Source: Megamonas sp. UBA1796
GTDB lineage: Bacteria > Bacillota > Negativicutes > Selenomonadales > Selenomonadaceae
Reading direction: 5' to 3'
DNA: 64,000 bases
Assembly: GCA_002319795.1 (NCBI GenBank)
Contig: DCFU01000004.1
Span: 1,019 to 65,018 of the forward strand
A model generated the notes under the pieces. That model had not been told where the DNA came from, did no database searches, and saw only the letters and a list, made by a program, of their open reading frames with translations. Within the stretch, counting starts at the first letter, position 1. Each line of letters starts with the position of its first letter. Shown piece by piece: positions 7,573 through 15,492 of the stretch. Made by a program: the position numbers and the translations under genes.

Positions 7573-8580
7573 TTAAATTTTCACAAGAATCTTTGCACCA
7601 CTATCTCCTTGAATAGCTGCTTCAAATGCTTCCTGCATTTCTTCCAAAGAATATATACGATCAGACACAATTTTTTGTAATTCATTTTTGAAATCCGTAG
7701 CCATCAATTGAGCAGCCTGTTTGATATCTTCCTTATTATACATCTGATTACCTACGACAAGCATTTCTCGTTTACAAAGCTCAAATATATTAATGTCTTC
7801 CGTACGATCAAAAGTTCCCAAAATAATCAGCATTTCTGGTGCTGGATCATTTTCTACAATAGAATCTAAAACTTTTTTGTTGCCTGTACACTCAAAAACC
7901 ACTATATGATTTTTACTAGATAGAGCCTCTCCAATATCAGTATGTACCTTAAAACCTAAATCTTGTGCCATTTTTTTTCGTTTTTCATTAATTTCTATAA
8001 TATGAATATCAAACTTATGCGTATATCTCAAATATAAAGCAATAGATAAGCCAATCATGCCTGCACCTGTTACGATAACCTGATGGGATTGATACTTGAC
8101 CTTGTCTAACAGCCGTACGCTATGAACAACAACCGCCATAGGTTCTAACAACGCCCCATCCTGAAGGCTACATTCTTTCGGTAATAAAACCATATTGCCG
8201 ACAGGTACTGATACTTGATCAGCAAAACATCCTGGTAATTGGAATCCAATTACATGTCTATCAACACATAAATTTGCTTTTCCATCCGCACAATAAACAC
8301 AATTTTGGCAACCTACTAAGGGAACGATAGCAACACGATCTCCTATATGAATGCCTTCACTATTTTCAGAAACATCAGAAACAACGCCTGTAGCTTCATG
8401 GCCTAAAGGAAACTGAGTAGGTGGCTTGACTTTAGGATGCGTTCCTTCAAAAACATGTAATTCAGAGCCGCAAACTCCACAATACTTAACATCAATAATT
8501 GCTTGTCCATTCCGTATTATAGGATTCGTAGTTTCTACAACTCTTATCTGTTTAGGTGTAACAACTTTCATTTCACGCAT
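7573..8580 (-). CDS. Zinc-dependent medium-chain dehydrogenase (sorbitol/threonine dehydrogenase type)
   Basis: A 335-residue MDR-family dehydrogenase. The catalytic-zinc region (YCGVCGSELH and GHEATG), the structural-zinc cysteine cluster (GCQNCVYCADGKANLC) and a Rossmann segment (VIVTGAGMIGLSIALYL) are all present. Members oxidise polyols, sugar acids or amino alcohols with NAD(P)+. The gene starts at ATG 8580 with a strong AAGGAGG box and follows the MHS transporter by 41 bp, so those two are a pair. By eye both are richer in A+T than the flanking sulfoquinovose genes, which suggests separate arrival. Its role in the locus is unclear: it may serve another sugar acid or handle a sulfosugar intermediate. 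The substrate is not predictable from what I can see. Confidence 0.85.
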   Translation of the reverse strand: MREMKVVTPKQIRVVETTNPIIRNGQAIIDVKYCGVCGSELHVFEGTHPKVKPPTQFPLGHEATGVVSDVSENSEGIHIGDRVAIVPLVGCQNCVYCADGKANLCVDRHVIGFQLPGCFADQVSVPVGNMVLLPKECSLQDGALLEPMAVVVHSVRLLDKVKYQSHQVIVTGAGMIGLSIALYLRYTHKFDIHIIEINEKRKKMAQDLGFKVHTDIGEALSSKNHIVVFECTGNKKVLDSIVENDPAPEMLIILGTFDRTEDINIFELCKREMLVVGNQMYNKEDIKQAAQLMATDFKNELQKIVSDRIYSLEEMQEAFEAAIQGDSGAKILVKI

Positions 8581-8621
8581 TTTATAATCCTCCTTGTATA
8601 GATAAATACTAATATCTAAAA

Positions 8622-9944
8622 TTATATATCCTGTTCTTGTGCTTCTTCTGTTTCAGAAACATCTTGCCTGAATGTTTCCACTGCCAAATATGCGCAAATA
8701 AGTGATATAAAAGCGATTAAGCAAAGATAGCCTGCTACATACCAGGGTTGTCCGCCATCGCGAGCCAGTAATGCAGTTGCAATCAGTGGCGTAAAGCCGC
8801 CCACAATAGCAGAACCTTGATACGCAATGGACAATCCACTATATCGCACTTGTGTCCCAACCAACTCAGAAAAAAATACTGATTGCACTGAAAACATGAG
8901 TGTTGGTCCCAAATTATATCCTAATATAATTGCAACCCACAAAATCGTTATATCACGCATATTGATAAAATAGAAAAAAGGAAATGCAAATATTACTAAA
9001 AAAGCTGCTCCTGCCATATAAATTGGTCTACGCCCTATTTTATCAGATAAATAGCCATACAATGGACAAACAAATAAACCTATAACAGATGCTAATAAAA
9101 TACCTGTAAGCGCATCATTTTTAGGCATTCCCAATTGCGTACTGATATATGCGATACAAAATGCATTAAAAATATTAGATGATACTGTTTCTGCTAAGCG
9201 TGCACCAAAGGCAATTAGGATATTTTTAGGATATTTTTTAAATAATTCTATAAGTGGTACATTTACGTTCTTCTTTTTTGCCTTCATTTTCTCAAATTCC
9301 GGTGTTTCTGGAACGTTTGATCGAATAAATACACCTATAATCAATAAAACGGAGCTAAGCATAAATGGAATTCTCCAGCCCCAAGATAGTAAATCTGCTT
9401 CAGGTAGTCTAGTACAAAGAGCAAATACACCTGTAGCAACCAAAATTCCTGCTGACGTAGCTGACTGTGGTAAACTTCCCCAAAAACCACGTTGGCCACG
9501 AGGCGCATGCTCAATTGTAATTAAAGCGGCTCCACCATATTCGCCACCTAAACCAATTCCTTGCAAAATACGCAATATTGTTAAAATAATTGGTGCAGCG
9601 ATACCAATTTGATCATATGTTGGTAATAGACCAATCAAAAAGGTTCCTCCACCCATGATAATTATAGTTATTATTAATATTTTTTTTCGCCCTATTTTAT
9701 CGCCATAATGCCCAAAAACAATTCCACCTAATGGTCTGGCTAAAAAACCTACACCAAAAGTTGCAAAAGCTAAAATTGTACCAAGCAAAGCATCTACTTG
9801 CGGAAAAAACAACTTATTAAAAATCAGTGCTGATGCTGTTCCATAAATGAAAAAATCATACCATTCCATTAATGCTCCAGCATAACTTCCTAAAACAACT
9901 TTAATCATTTTTTTTCTGTCTGTTACAGATTCAATAGTATTCAC
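8622..9944 (-). CDS. MFS transporter of the metabolite:H+ symporter (MHS) family
   Basis: A 440-residue, 12-helix MFS permease of the group containing ShiA, KgtP and ProP. Signature segments are YGTASALIFNKLFFP after helix 1, GHYGDKIGRKK in the loop between helices 2 and 3, LRILQGIGLGGEYGGA in helix 4, and GYLSDKIGRRP in the second half. Transporters of this family carry organic acids, betaines or sugar acids with protons. I set the start at GTG 9944 because GAGAGGAG lies 8 bases upstream; the longer frame to 10001 lacks a ribosome binding site. It pairs with the zinc dehydrogenase downstream. It might import a sulfonate or a sugar acid; the sequence does not decide. Confidence 0.88.
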   Translation of the reverse strand: MNTIESVTDRKKMIKVVLGSYAGALMEWYDFFIYGTASALIFNKLFFPQVDALLGTILAFATFGVGFLARPLGGIVFGHYGDKIGRKKILIITIIIMGGGTFLIGLLPTYDQIGIAAPIILTILRILQGIGLGGEYGGAALITIEHAPRGQRGFWGSLPQSATSAGILVATGVFALCTRLPEADLLSWGWRIPFMLSSVLLIIGVFIRSNVPETPEFEKMKAKKKNVNVPLIELFKKYPKNILIAFGARLAETVSSNIFNAFCIAYISTQLGMPKNDALTGILLASVIGLFVCPLYGYLSDKIGRRPIYMAGAAFLVIFAFPFFYFINMRDITILWVAIILGYNLGPTLMFSVQSVFFSELVGTQVRYSGLSIAYQGSAIVGGFTPLIATALLARDGGQPWYVAGYLCLIAFISLICAYLAVETFRQDVSETEEAQEQDI

Positions 9945-10094
9945 ATTAATGCTCCTCTCATAATATATCAATAGACTCAATTTCAATAAGAACCTATACA
10001 ATCATTATATCAACGCCCTTTAAGAAATATTTTTAAATTATGATAAAAAATGTATCAACGCTCTTTGCAAAAATCTAAGATATTTTCATGTTGA

Positions 10095-10958
10095 TTATTT
10101 GATCGTTATAGTATATTGTGTCGAGAATTTTTCCCCGATGGCAAGCCTGCACAGACCTTCCTTTTCCTCAAACGTTGTTTGTTTCAACCCATCCGTCACA
10201 CCATACCAAGGCTCAATGCAGACAAACGGTGCACCCTCAGACTTCGTCCAGATTCCCATATAAGGAAAATCCGAAAAATCAACCTGAACGCCATGCTTCC
10301 CGTCTTCATACAAAAGCTGGACGGATTTGGACGCCGGTTGGCGGAATGCCAGAACCCCCTTGGAGAAGAGTGCCTGCCGCAAGGGCAATGTGAGATTCTG
10401 AAGGGCAATCTTTTCCTTACGCTCTGCGATGAATTCGCCTTCGAAATAATAGCGCTCCATTGGCTCCTTCGAAAAAACCAGCTTCGTATCCACGAATTCA
10501 CCCTGTGCATCGACAGAACAGCGGAAAGCAGTATGTCCGCCAACGGAAAAGAAGATTGGCTGCTCATCCATATTATCAACCTCATAGGAAACCTCGACGG
10601 TTTTCCCATTCAGGTGATAGCTGATGCGAAAAACAAATTTATACGGATACAGCGCCAGCGTAGCTTCATCGCTTCGCAGCTCATAGACCAGTGCATCCTT
10701 CCCCTGGCGAATTAGCTGAAAATCACGGTCACGTGCAAAGCCATGCACCGTCAAATTAACCTCCTTGCCAGCCAGTGTCTTCATACCGTCATGCACAACA
10801 CCTACAATCGGAAAACAAACCGGTGCATGCCATTTCCAGTACGTTACATCTCCCTGCCAAAGGTATTCGCGTCCATCCGCCTTATCCACCATGCTGTGCA
10901 TCTCGGCTCCATGCGGAGAAACCTTCAAACAGATTTGCTCATTTTCAATACAATGCAT
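10095..10958 (-). CDS. Aldose 1-epimerase family protein (candidate sulfoquinovose mutarotase)
   Basis: A 287-residue galactose mutarotase-like protein of the LacX type. The block EYLWQGDVTYWKWHAPVCFP near residue 28 and PFVCIEPWYGVTDG near residue 240 (general base glutamate in the IEPW motif) are characteristic, and a central histidine lies in the SVGGHTAFRC motif. In sulfoquinovose loci a mutarotase (YihR in E. coli) equilibrates the anomers released by the glycosidase. The start is ATG 10958, preceded by GGGGG at about 6 bases; a TTG 39 bases upstream is less likely. The gene has its own promoter embedded in a long palindrome (11063-11102). Family is certain; the substrate is inferred from context. 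Confidence 0.82.
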   Translation of the reverse strand: MHCIENEQICLKVSPHGAEMHSMVDKADGREYLWQGDVTYWKWHAPVCFPIVGVVHDGMKTLAGKEVNLTVHGFARDRDFQLIRQGKDALVYELRSDEATLALYPYKFVFRISYHLNGKTVEVSYEVDNMDEQPIFFSVGGHTAFRCSVDAQGEFVDTKLVFSKEPMERYYFEGEFIAERKEKIALQNLTLPLRQALFSKGVLAFRQPASKSVQLLYEDGKHGVQVDFSDFPYMGIWTKSEGAPFVCIEPWYGVTDGLKQTTFEEKEGLCRLAIGEKFSTQYTITIK

Positions 10959-11062
10959 TCCTCTTCCCCCTTGTTTACGAACCAACAATTCATACAATTC
11001 GTTAAATTTACTTAATAATCGCTTACTTGAATCAAATCAACCTTTTATTTATTCTGAATTTT

Positions 11063-11102
11063 ACTTGACTAAATATACTACTTATAATATATTTAGTCAA
11101 GT
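11063..11102 (-). promoter_or_regulatory. Promoter and palindromic operator of the epimerase gene
   Basis: Two perfect 15-bp arms (ACTTGACTAAATATA at 11063-11077 and its complement at 11088-11102) surround a 10-bp centre. Read on the minus strand, TTGACT (11095-11100) and TATATT (11072-11077) are 17 bp apart and lie inside the two arms, so a protein bound to the palindrome would cover the whole promoter. The right arm plus its flank (11086-11108) recurs at the tauE promoter with one mismatch. Confidence 0.65.
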
Positions 11103-11106
11103 ATAT

Positions 11107-11142
11107 TTAAACAAATATATTATAAAAGATATATTTGTTTAA
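11107..11142. repeat. AT-rich perfect inverted repeat overlapping the tauE stop codon
   Basis: Perfect 14-bp arms at 11107-11120 (TTAAACAAATATAT) and 11129-11142 flank an 8-base loop. The structure covers the tauE stop codon and lies directly upstream of the epimerase promoter. It lacks GC pairs, so it is a poor terminator; a second operator or an AT-rich hairpin is possible. Confidence 0.5.
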
Positions 11143-11885
11143 CGGAACATCATTATGCCTGATAAAAGTAAAACAAAATAAACCAACTTGCTAAAAGTCT
11201 CACCCTTGATTCTTTTATGTGCCATATTGCCAAACACCATACCGCCAGCAAGGAAAGGAAGAGAATAGAGCAACACCTGCAGGACCTGCTCTGTCATGAC
11301 ACCCGTGCGAAAATTATTGATTGTCAGCATCAAATTCAGGCTTACCCACAAAGTACAAAGGGTAGCACGAAAGTGGCTCTTATCTGGCAGCGCCTGCGAG
11401 GCATAAATAACGACAAACGGCCCACCGGAGCTAAAGGCTCCATGTACAATACCACCTAAAAACAGAAGGAAATTCAACAGATACTTTTTGATACCGGTCA
11501 TCGAAGATGGGACTGTCTTTAAGGCTGCAAAATACGAAATGTAGAGTCCTCGCAGGGATACCACAATCATAAAAACGCCTAAAAGCTTTTTCAGCAAATC
11601 CTCAGGGAGATTACTGAAAATCCATATCCCAATTGGCAGACCCAGCACAACGAAAGAAATAATCTTGAAATATTCCTTCCAGACAATATTTTTGAAATCA
11701 ACACAGACAACATAAAGACATAAGAGCATTCCCAGAACAACAAGCACAGGAATGGCGGTCGTCATTCCGGCCAGCGCGATGCAAAACGGCAATGCCAGAA
11801 CGGTACAGCCAAATCCGGTAATCCCCTCCAGTAAGTGTGTGATAAATATGACAATTCCAAATAATATAGTCTCATAAAATCCCAT
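11139..11885 (-). CDS. TauE/SafE family membrane exporter
   Basis: A 248-residue polytopic membrane protein with about eight hydrophobic segments in two related halves, including ITHLLEGITGFGCTVLALPF near the N-terminus and GGIVHGAFSSGGPFVVIYA in the second half, both typical of the TauE/SafE family. Members export sulfite, sulfoacetate or C3 sulfonates; such genes are common in sulfoquinovose loci, where they are thought to release DHPS or sulfolactate. Start ATG 11885 is 10 bases after GGAGG; a TTG at 11894 is also in frame but too close to the box. It is driven by a near-consensus sigma-70 promoter at 11937-11965. Export of DHPS is inference from the neighbours. Confidence 0.85.
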   Translation of the reverse strand: MGFYETILFGIVIFITHLLEGITGFGCTVLALPFCIALAGMTTAIPVLVVLGMLLCLYVVCVDFKNIVWKEYFKIISFVVLGLPIGIWIFSNLPEDLLKKLLGVFMIVVSLRGLYISYFAALKTVPSSMTGIKKYLLNFLLFLGGIVHGAFSSGGPFVVIYASQALPDKSHFRATLCTLWVSLNLMLTINNFRTGVMTEQVLQVLLYSLPFLAGGMVFGNMAHKRIKGETFSKLVYFVLLLSGIMMFR

Positions 11886-11936
11886 ATTACTCAATTCCTC
11901 CTCTACAAGATTGCATTTCGCTCTTTCAATAAACGA

Positions 11937-11965
11937 ATTATATTCTATACAATATATTTTGTCAA
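11937..11965 (-). promoter_or_regulatory. Consensus sigma-70 promoter of the tauE-like gene
   Basis: On the minus strand TTGACA (11960-11965) and TATAAT (11937-11942) are exactly 17 bp apart. The 23-bp segment 11951-11973 around the -35 box matches 11086-11108 at the epimerase promoter with one mismatch, suggesting common control. Confidence 0.8.
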
Positions 11966-12034
11966 GTATATTTCATAAGATATATTTTATGCAACAGTAG
12001 GCCATCCATTATTTTACAACGGCAAGGGAATTCT

Positions 12035-12525
12035 CAGGAAATCCTAGGGGTTTGCTCGAAGCGGGCTGTCTATTTTGCTTTTCTTATAGTTTATGTTCAG
12101 CTTAAGTGTTCCTTCAAGATACCTTACACTGCTTACCATTACAAGCTTTGCGGCAGGTTATGTCTTTACGTAGATATTGTAATCATCTGCGAACCTTACG
12201 AACTTATGCCCTCTGCTTTCCAGCAATTTGTTGAATTTCGTCAGATAGATATTGGATAATAGCGGTGGCAGTTTTCCTCCCTGCGGTGTTCCCGCCGCCA
12301 TCGGACTTATTATGCCGCCTTCCATGAGTCCTCTTTTCAGATAGTTCCTCATAAGTGCGATTACTCGATCATTTTTCACTTCTTCCCGGAGCATATCGAT
12401 TAGGATATCGTGACTCAATGCGTCAAAATATTCTGCAATATCTAGGTCTATAATTTTCGTATACCTTTCCACAAATTAGGCTTTTGCCTGCTTTATGTCT
12501 TGCTGCGCATTCCTTCCCGGTCAGA
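12035..12525 (-). pseudogene. Decayed group II intron reverse transcriptase (LtrA-like) fragment
   Basis: One reading frame, read across stop codons, reproduces the middle of a group II intron maturase: PGRNAQQDIKQAKA, then ERYTKIIDLDIAEYFD, GTPQGGKLPPLLSNIYL, the catalytic FADD block, and after a TAA at about 12155-12157 a further LVMVSSVRYLEGTLKLNIN followed by KSKIDSPL. There are at least three in-frame stops (TGA near 12520, TAA near 12477, TAA near 12156), a likely frameshift near 12050, and no N- or C-terminal domains. The longest intact stretch is 104 codons (12158-12472). It lies between the tauE-like gene and the GPH importer, so it marks an old insertion into the locus. Confidence 0.85.
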
Positions 12526-12550
12526 AGGCATACGTCAACTATTATATTTA

Positions 12551-12596
12551 AAAAAATACCTGCACAGTCCATAAAAAAACTGTGCAGGTATTTTTT
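12551..12596. terminator. Strong bidirectional terminator
   Basis: A perfect 18-bp stem (12551-12568 with 12579-12596) begins with A6 and ends with T6-7, so it can act on both strands. It sits between the TnpV-like gene and the group II intron remnant. Confidence 0.8.
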
Positions 12597-12664
12597 TCAT
12601 TCTTCTTTTTTTGGATTGCCTTTATATGCGCCTGGAACATAGCTGCGCTTCGATGATTCCGTCC

Positions 12665-12964
12665 TTAATGGCAGAGCTCTTCTCGTAGTATCTCTGTTAC
12701 CTTGGAGCGGATATTGTTCACTGACCTTACCCATTCTATCGGATCAGATGCCTTCAAATCCTCTGTGATCTGCTCACGTTCTATTGTTTCCTCTACTAAA
12801 GCCGAGAATTTACTACTGTACTCTTCCTCTATCCGTTCCAGGTATGGGGACAATTTTTGTTCTCGTAGCATTTTTTGGAAAGTTTCGGGGTGTTCTGCCT
12901 GAAGGCAATGTGCCTTTAATTCGGCCCAAAGACCTTGATACGCTATTTTCATTTTGTTTTCCAT
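12665..12964 (-). CDS. TnpV-like transposon-associated small protein
   Basis: A 99-residue protein whose C-terminal two thirds matches, by my recollection, the TnpV family carried by conjugative and mobilisable elements of Clostridia: MLREQKLSPYLERIEEE, then EREQITEDLKASDPIEWV and NNIRSKVTEILREEL. It is largely helical and charged, without membrane segments; the molecular role of the family is not established. The start is ATG 12964, with AAAGGCGG 7-8 bases upstream. No integrase, relaxase or excisionase is found nearby, so this is probably debris of a mobile element. It lies in the same strip as the intron remnant and splits the importer gene from the rest of the sulfoquinovose genes. Confidence 0.65.
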   Translation of the reverse strand: MENKMKIAYQGLWAELKAHCLQAEHPETFQKMLREQKLSPYLERIEEEYSSKFSALVEETIEREQITEDLKASDPIEWVRSVNNIRSKVTEILREELCH

Positions 12965-13481
12965 TCTGTTTCCGCCTTTCATCTTGTCTATATTTCCCGA
13001 TAGGATGCAATATCTGCTTTACAATCTCTCCTGTGTTTTCTGTGGGCAGGGACGATAACCTTGGGCATGTTCCATGCACACCCAAGCAGTTTCAATCCCG
13101 CCCCTCGCAAATATGTCTGGAAAGACACACTTTGCCTATTGCTCGGCAATTGCACATGTCGCAGGCTTTTCAGAAGCATACAGATGCAACCCGATTTGTT
13201 GTGCCAAACCATATTTATGGAATCTCGCCATTATTTCCATGCAGGAAAGGTGTTTCTCCGTATCCTATGGCAAAACAAGTAAGAATCTTTTGTTTTATTT
13301 TTATAGGTCTATCATATTATATAATATTTTTCTCTCTATGTCAGTATAATTTCATGTATATAAAGGTAAATCATATAGGTTCATCTATTCAAATTTTCTA
13401 CTAATAAGTATTTCATATGCATAATTTCCTATATACTGTTTTAGCTTTATCGCTTTGCAGTCACATTCTGAGTAGAAGGTT

Positions 13482-13515
13482 TCGGTATTAGTCTGCTCAA
13501 TCAGACTGATACCGA
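13482..13515. repeat. Hairpin of unknown role
   Basis: Arms TCGGTATTAGTCTG (13482-13495) and CAGACTGATACCGA (13502-13515) pair over 14 positions with one wobble around a 6-base loop. There is no T run on either side. Confidence 0.45.
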
Positions 13516-13595
13516 GTTGATGTAGCGGCAGGGCGTTACAAAAAAAATTAAAACACAGGCCTCAGGTGGTGACATGAACACCGAGAAAATGGCAT

Positions 13596-13628
13596 ATAAA
13601 AAGAGCCATCCATGTAGGGTGGCTCTTT
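13596..13628 (-). terminator. Terminator candidate downstream of the GPH importer
   Basis: AAAGAGCCA and TGGCTCTTT at the ends of the stem, with two further pairs inside, are followed on the minus strand by a T run interrupted after five T. It lies about 280 bp past the importer stop. Confidence 0.5.
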
Positions 13629-13905
13629 AGCGATTGAAGGGCATATATTAAATAGCCCACTTTAAGATTCTTAGCAAAGATCTACCTGCCTCACAGATGA
13701 ATGCTCCCCATAAAGAAACTTCGCACCTGGTTGAAATATCTTTATCAAGCTCACTCATCCCGTTATTGCCACTGGCAGGGAGACGAGCCTACTCGCTGCA
13801 TTAACGGTAATTCTGACATATTGTAGACCTTACTTTCGGCTGTATACTTTTCCCTGTTCAGCCACATCACATAAGCAATATAGAAACGACGAAGCATGCT
13901 TTACT

Positions 13906-15342
13906 TTATTCTATTGTGCCATGTTCCCATTTTCCATTTTCAAGATCCTGAGAAAGTCTTTGATATGTTTCGTCTGACAAGCCATACAAAATCCCAATAA
14001 TACTGGCTGCCAAAAGAAGTGCTATTCCCGGATATAAGGTCATTGCCGCCTTTATACCTGTAAGTGTAACTTCCGTCTGTACAGCATTAGCCACATATCC
14101 CGTAAGAGCCAGTATGCCAGAACTGACAATTGCTGCAAGCGCTTGTGCGATTTTACGAGAAAAATTAAACGCGGCATACGTTAGGCCTTCTTTACGAATT
14201 CCCGTATGCCATTGCCCATAGTCAATAACATCGGATACAAACGCCCATGTTATACCATTAGGAATGGCAAGTGCAACATAACCAATCGTTACCAGCAAAA
14301 CAAACGTATAAATATTTGTCGGGATAATAAAATTTAGAATATTTGCCATCCCACCAATCAGCAGACCAATTATTGCTGTCCTTTTCTTTCCAAAACATTT
14401 TACTAATTTAGGTATCATCAGGATACCTGCTATCGAACATCCCATCATAATACCATTTACTATTGGCTGCAATGCTACATTACCCAGATTATATTGGCAA
14501 AAGAAAATCATCATCTGATTATTTGTATTCATTGCTGAAATTGTAAATAATGTCATGAGAATCAGGCAAAGAAGAGGCTTATTCGTGAATACAGTTTTAA
14601 TATAATCTTTGAAACCGGCCTTTCTTTCGACTTTACTATTACGATTAACTAATACATGTTCTCGTGTATTTCTATAACAAATATAAAAACCAAGAATACC
14701 AAGAACTGCCATTAACAGAGATGCTACAAAGAATCCCTGATGAGGATTAGAAAACAACATTAAAATTGGCACAAAACCTACCCCCGTTAAAAGCTGTGCC
14801 GAAATCGAACCAACCTGACGGGTTGTTGCAAGCTGACTACGTTCATTCACATTGCGTGTCATAACACTTGCCAATGAACCATATGGGATATTAGTAAAGG
14901 AATATACTAAGCCCCAAGCCATATACGCCGCATAAGCAAAAACAATTTTCCACCCCATATCAACGTCTGGCATAGTAAAGGTCACAATAGTGAACAATCC
15001 CAGAAGAATACTAGATAACATCATAACAGGTCTAAACTTGCCACCAGCTCCAATATGCTTACGTCCATCTATGATAGATCCCGCAATTGGATCCATAAAT
15101 GCATCAAATATTTTTGTAAATGCAAAAACCCCCGCAACAACAGTGGCAGGTAAAGTACATACATCAATCCAATACTTTGTTAAATAAGCCTGACCCAGAT
15201 CAAACATGAATCCATTGCCGCAGTCTCCAAATCCATAAGAGATTTTTTCTTTCCACGTCAACTTTTTCGTTGCTTCATTTTGCTCTTGTATTACAGAAGG
15301 TCCTTTTAACTGATCTACTAACCCATTCACCCAAATTTTCAT
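13906..15342 (-). CDS. GPH-family sugar:cation symporter, YihO/YihP-like sulfoquinovose importer candidate
   Basis: A 478-residue, 12-helix transporter of the glycoside-pentoside-hexuronide family. By-eye comparison with E. coli YihO from memory shows shared blocks: FTKIFDAFMDPIAGSIIDGR near residue 75, GAGGKFRPVMM, the NERSQLATTRQ region near 165, and YGQWHTGIRKEG near 375. YihO and YihP are believed to import sulfoquinovose or its glycerol glycoside, so this supplies the cytoplasmic sulfoquinovosidase. ATG 15342 has AAAGG immediately adjacent, which is too close; GTG 12 bases downstream has better spacing. Two TGTAAG...CTTACA-type palindromes lie upstream. Mobile debris separates it from the tauE-like gene. 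Another hexuronide or glycoside is possible. Confidence 0.83.
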   Translation of the reverse strand: MKIWVNGLVDQLKGPSVIQEQNEATKKLTWKEKISYGFGDCGNGFMFDLGQAYLTKYWIDVCTLPATVVAGVFAFTKIFDAFMDPIAGSIIDGRKHIGAGGKFRPVMMLSSILLGLFTIVTFTMPDVDMGWKIVFAYAAYMAWGLVYSFTNIPYGSLASVMTRNVNERSQLATTRQVGSISAQLLTGVGFVPILMLFSNPHQGFFVASLLMAVLGILGFYICYRNTREHVLVNRNSKVERKAGFKDYIKTVFTNKPLLCLILMTLFTISAMNTNNQMMIFFCQYNLGNVALQPIVNGIMMGCSIAGILMIPKLVKCFGKKRTAIIGLLIGGMANILNFIIPTNIYTFVLLVTIGYVALAIPNGITWAFVSDVIDYGQWHTGIRKEGLTYAAFNFSRKIAQALAAIVSSGILALTGYVANAVQTEVTLTGIKAAMTLYPGIALLLAASIIGILYGLSDETYQRLSQDLENGKWEHGTIE

Positions 15343-15362
15343 CCTTTCGCATAATAGTTTTT

Positions 15363-15376
15363 TGTAAGTGTTTACA
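15363..15376. promoter_or_regulatory. Operator candidate, proximal site
   Basis: TGTAAGTGTTTACA is an imperfect palindrome that differs at one position from the cre-type consensus TGWAANCGNTNWCA. It lies about 20 bp upstream of the GPH importer start. Confidence 0.45.
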
Positions 15377-15478
15377 TGAAAAATAAAAATAAATATCTAT
15401 ATTCTGTCGATTTTTCCTTAAAACATTTAACTATATGCTCAATATTTTATATTATTTGAAAAAACGGCAATTTTATTT

Positions 15479-15492
15479 TGTAAGCTCTTACA
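15479..15492. promoter_or_regulatory. Operator candidate, distal site
   Basis: TGTAAGCTCTTACA has perfect 6-bp half sites (TGTAAG/CTTACA) and shares 11 of 14 bases with the proximal site 116 bp away. The two sites could bind one dimeric regulator, perhaps with looping. Confidence 0.45.

Larger units (their letters stand above)
12965..13905. other. 940-bp stretch without a recognised gene, mobile-element debris
   Basis: Several short frames on both strands look like decayed protein but I recognise none. Examples are minus-strand frames near 13110-13240 (starting MARFHKYGLAQQIG), a 36-codon frame at 13648-13758 and a 42-codon frame at about 13768-13896, all lacking convincing ribosome binding sites. 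Structures present are a 14-bp hairpin with one G-U pair at 13482-13515 and the terminator-like hairpin at 13596-13628. I take this as the remains of the element that left the TnpV-like gene. Confidence 0.4.

Noticed and set aside
12784..13404. Plus-strand frame of 206 codons
   Set aside because: It overlaps the TnpV-like gene on the opposite strand and has no ribosome binding site; composition is unlike a normal protein.
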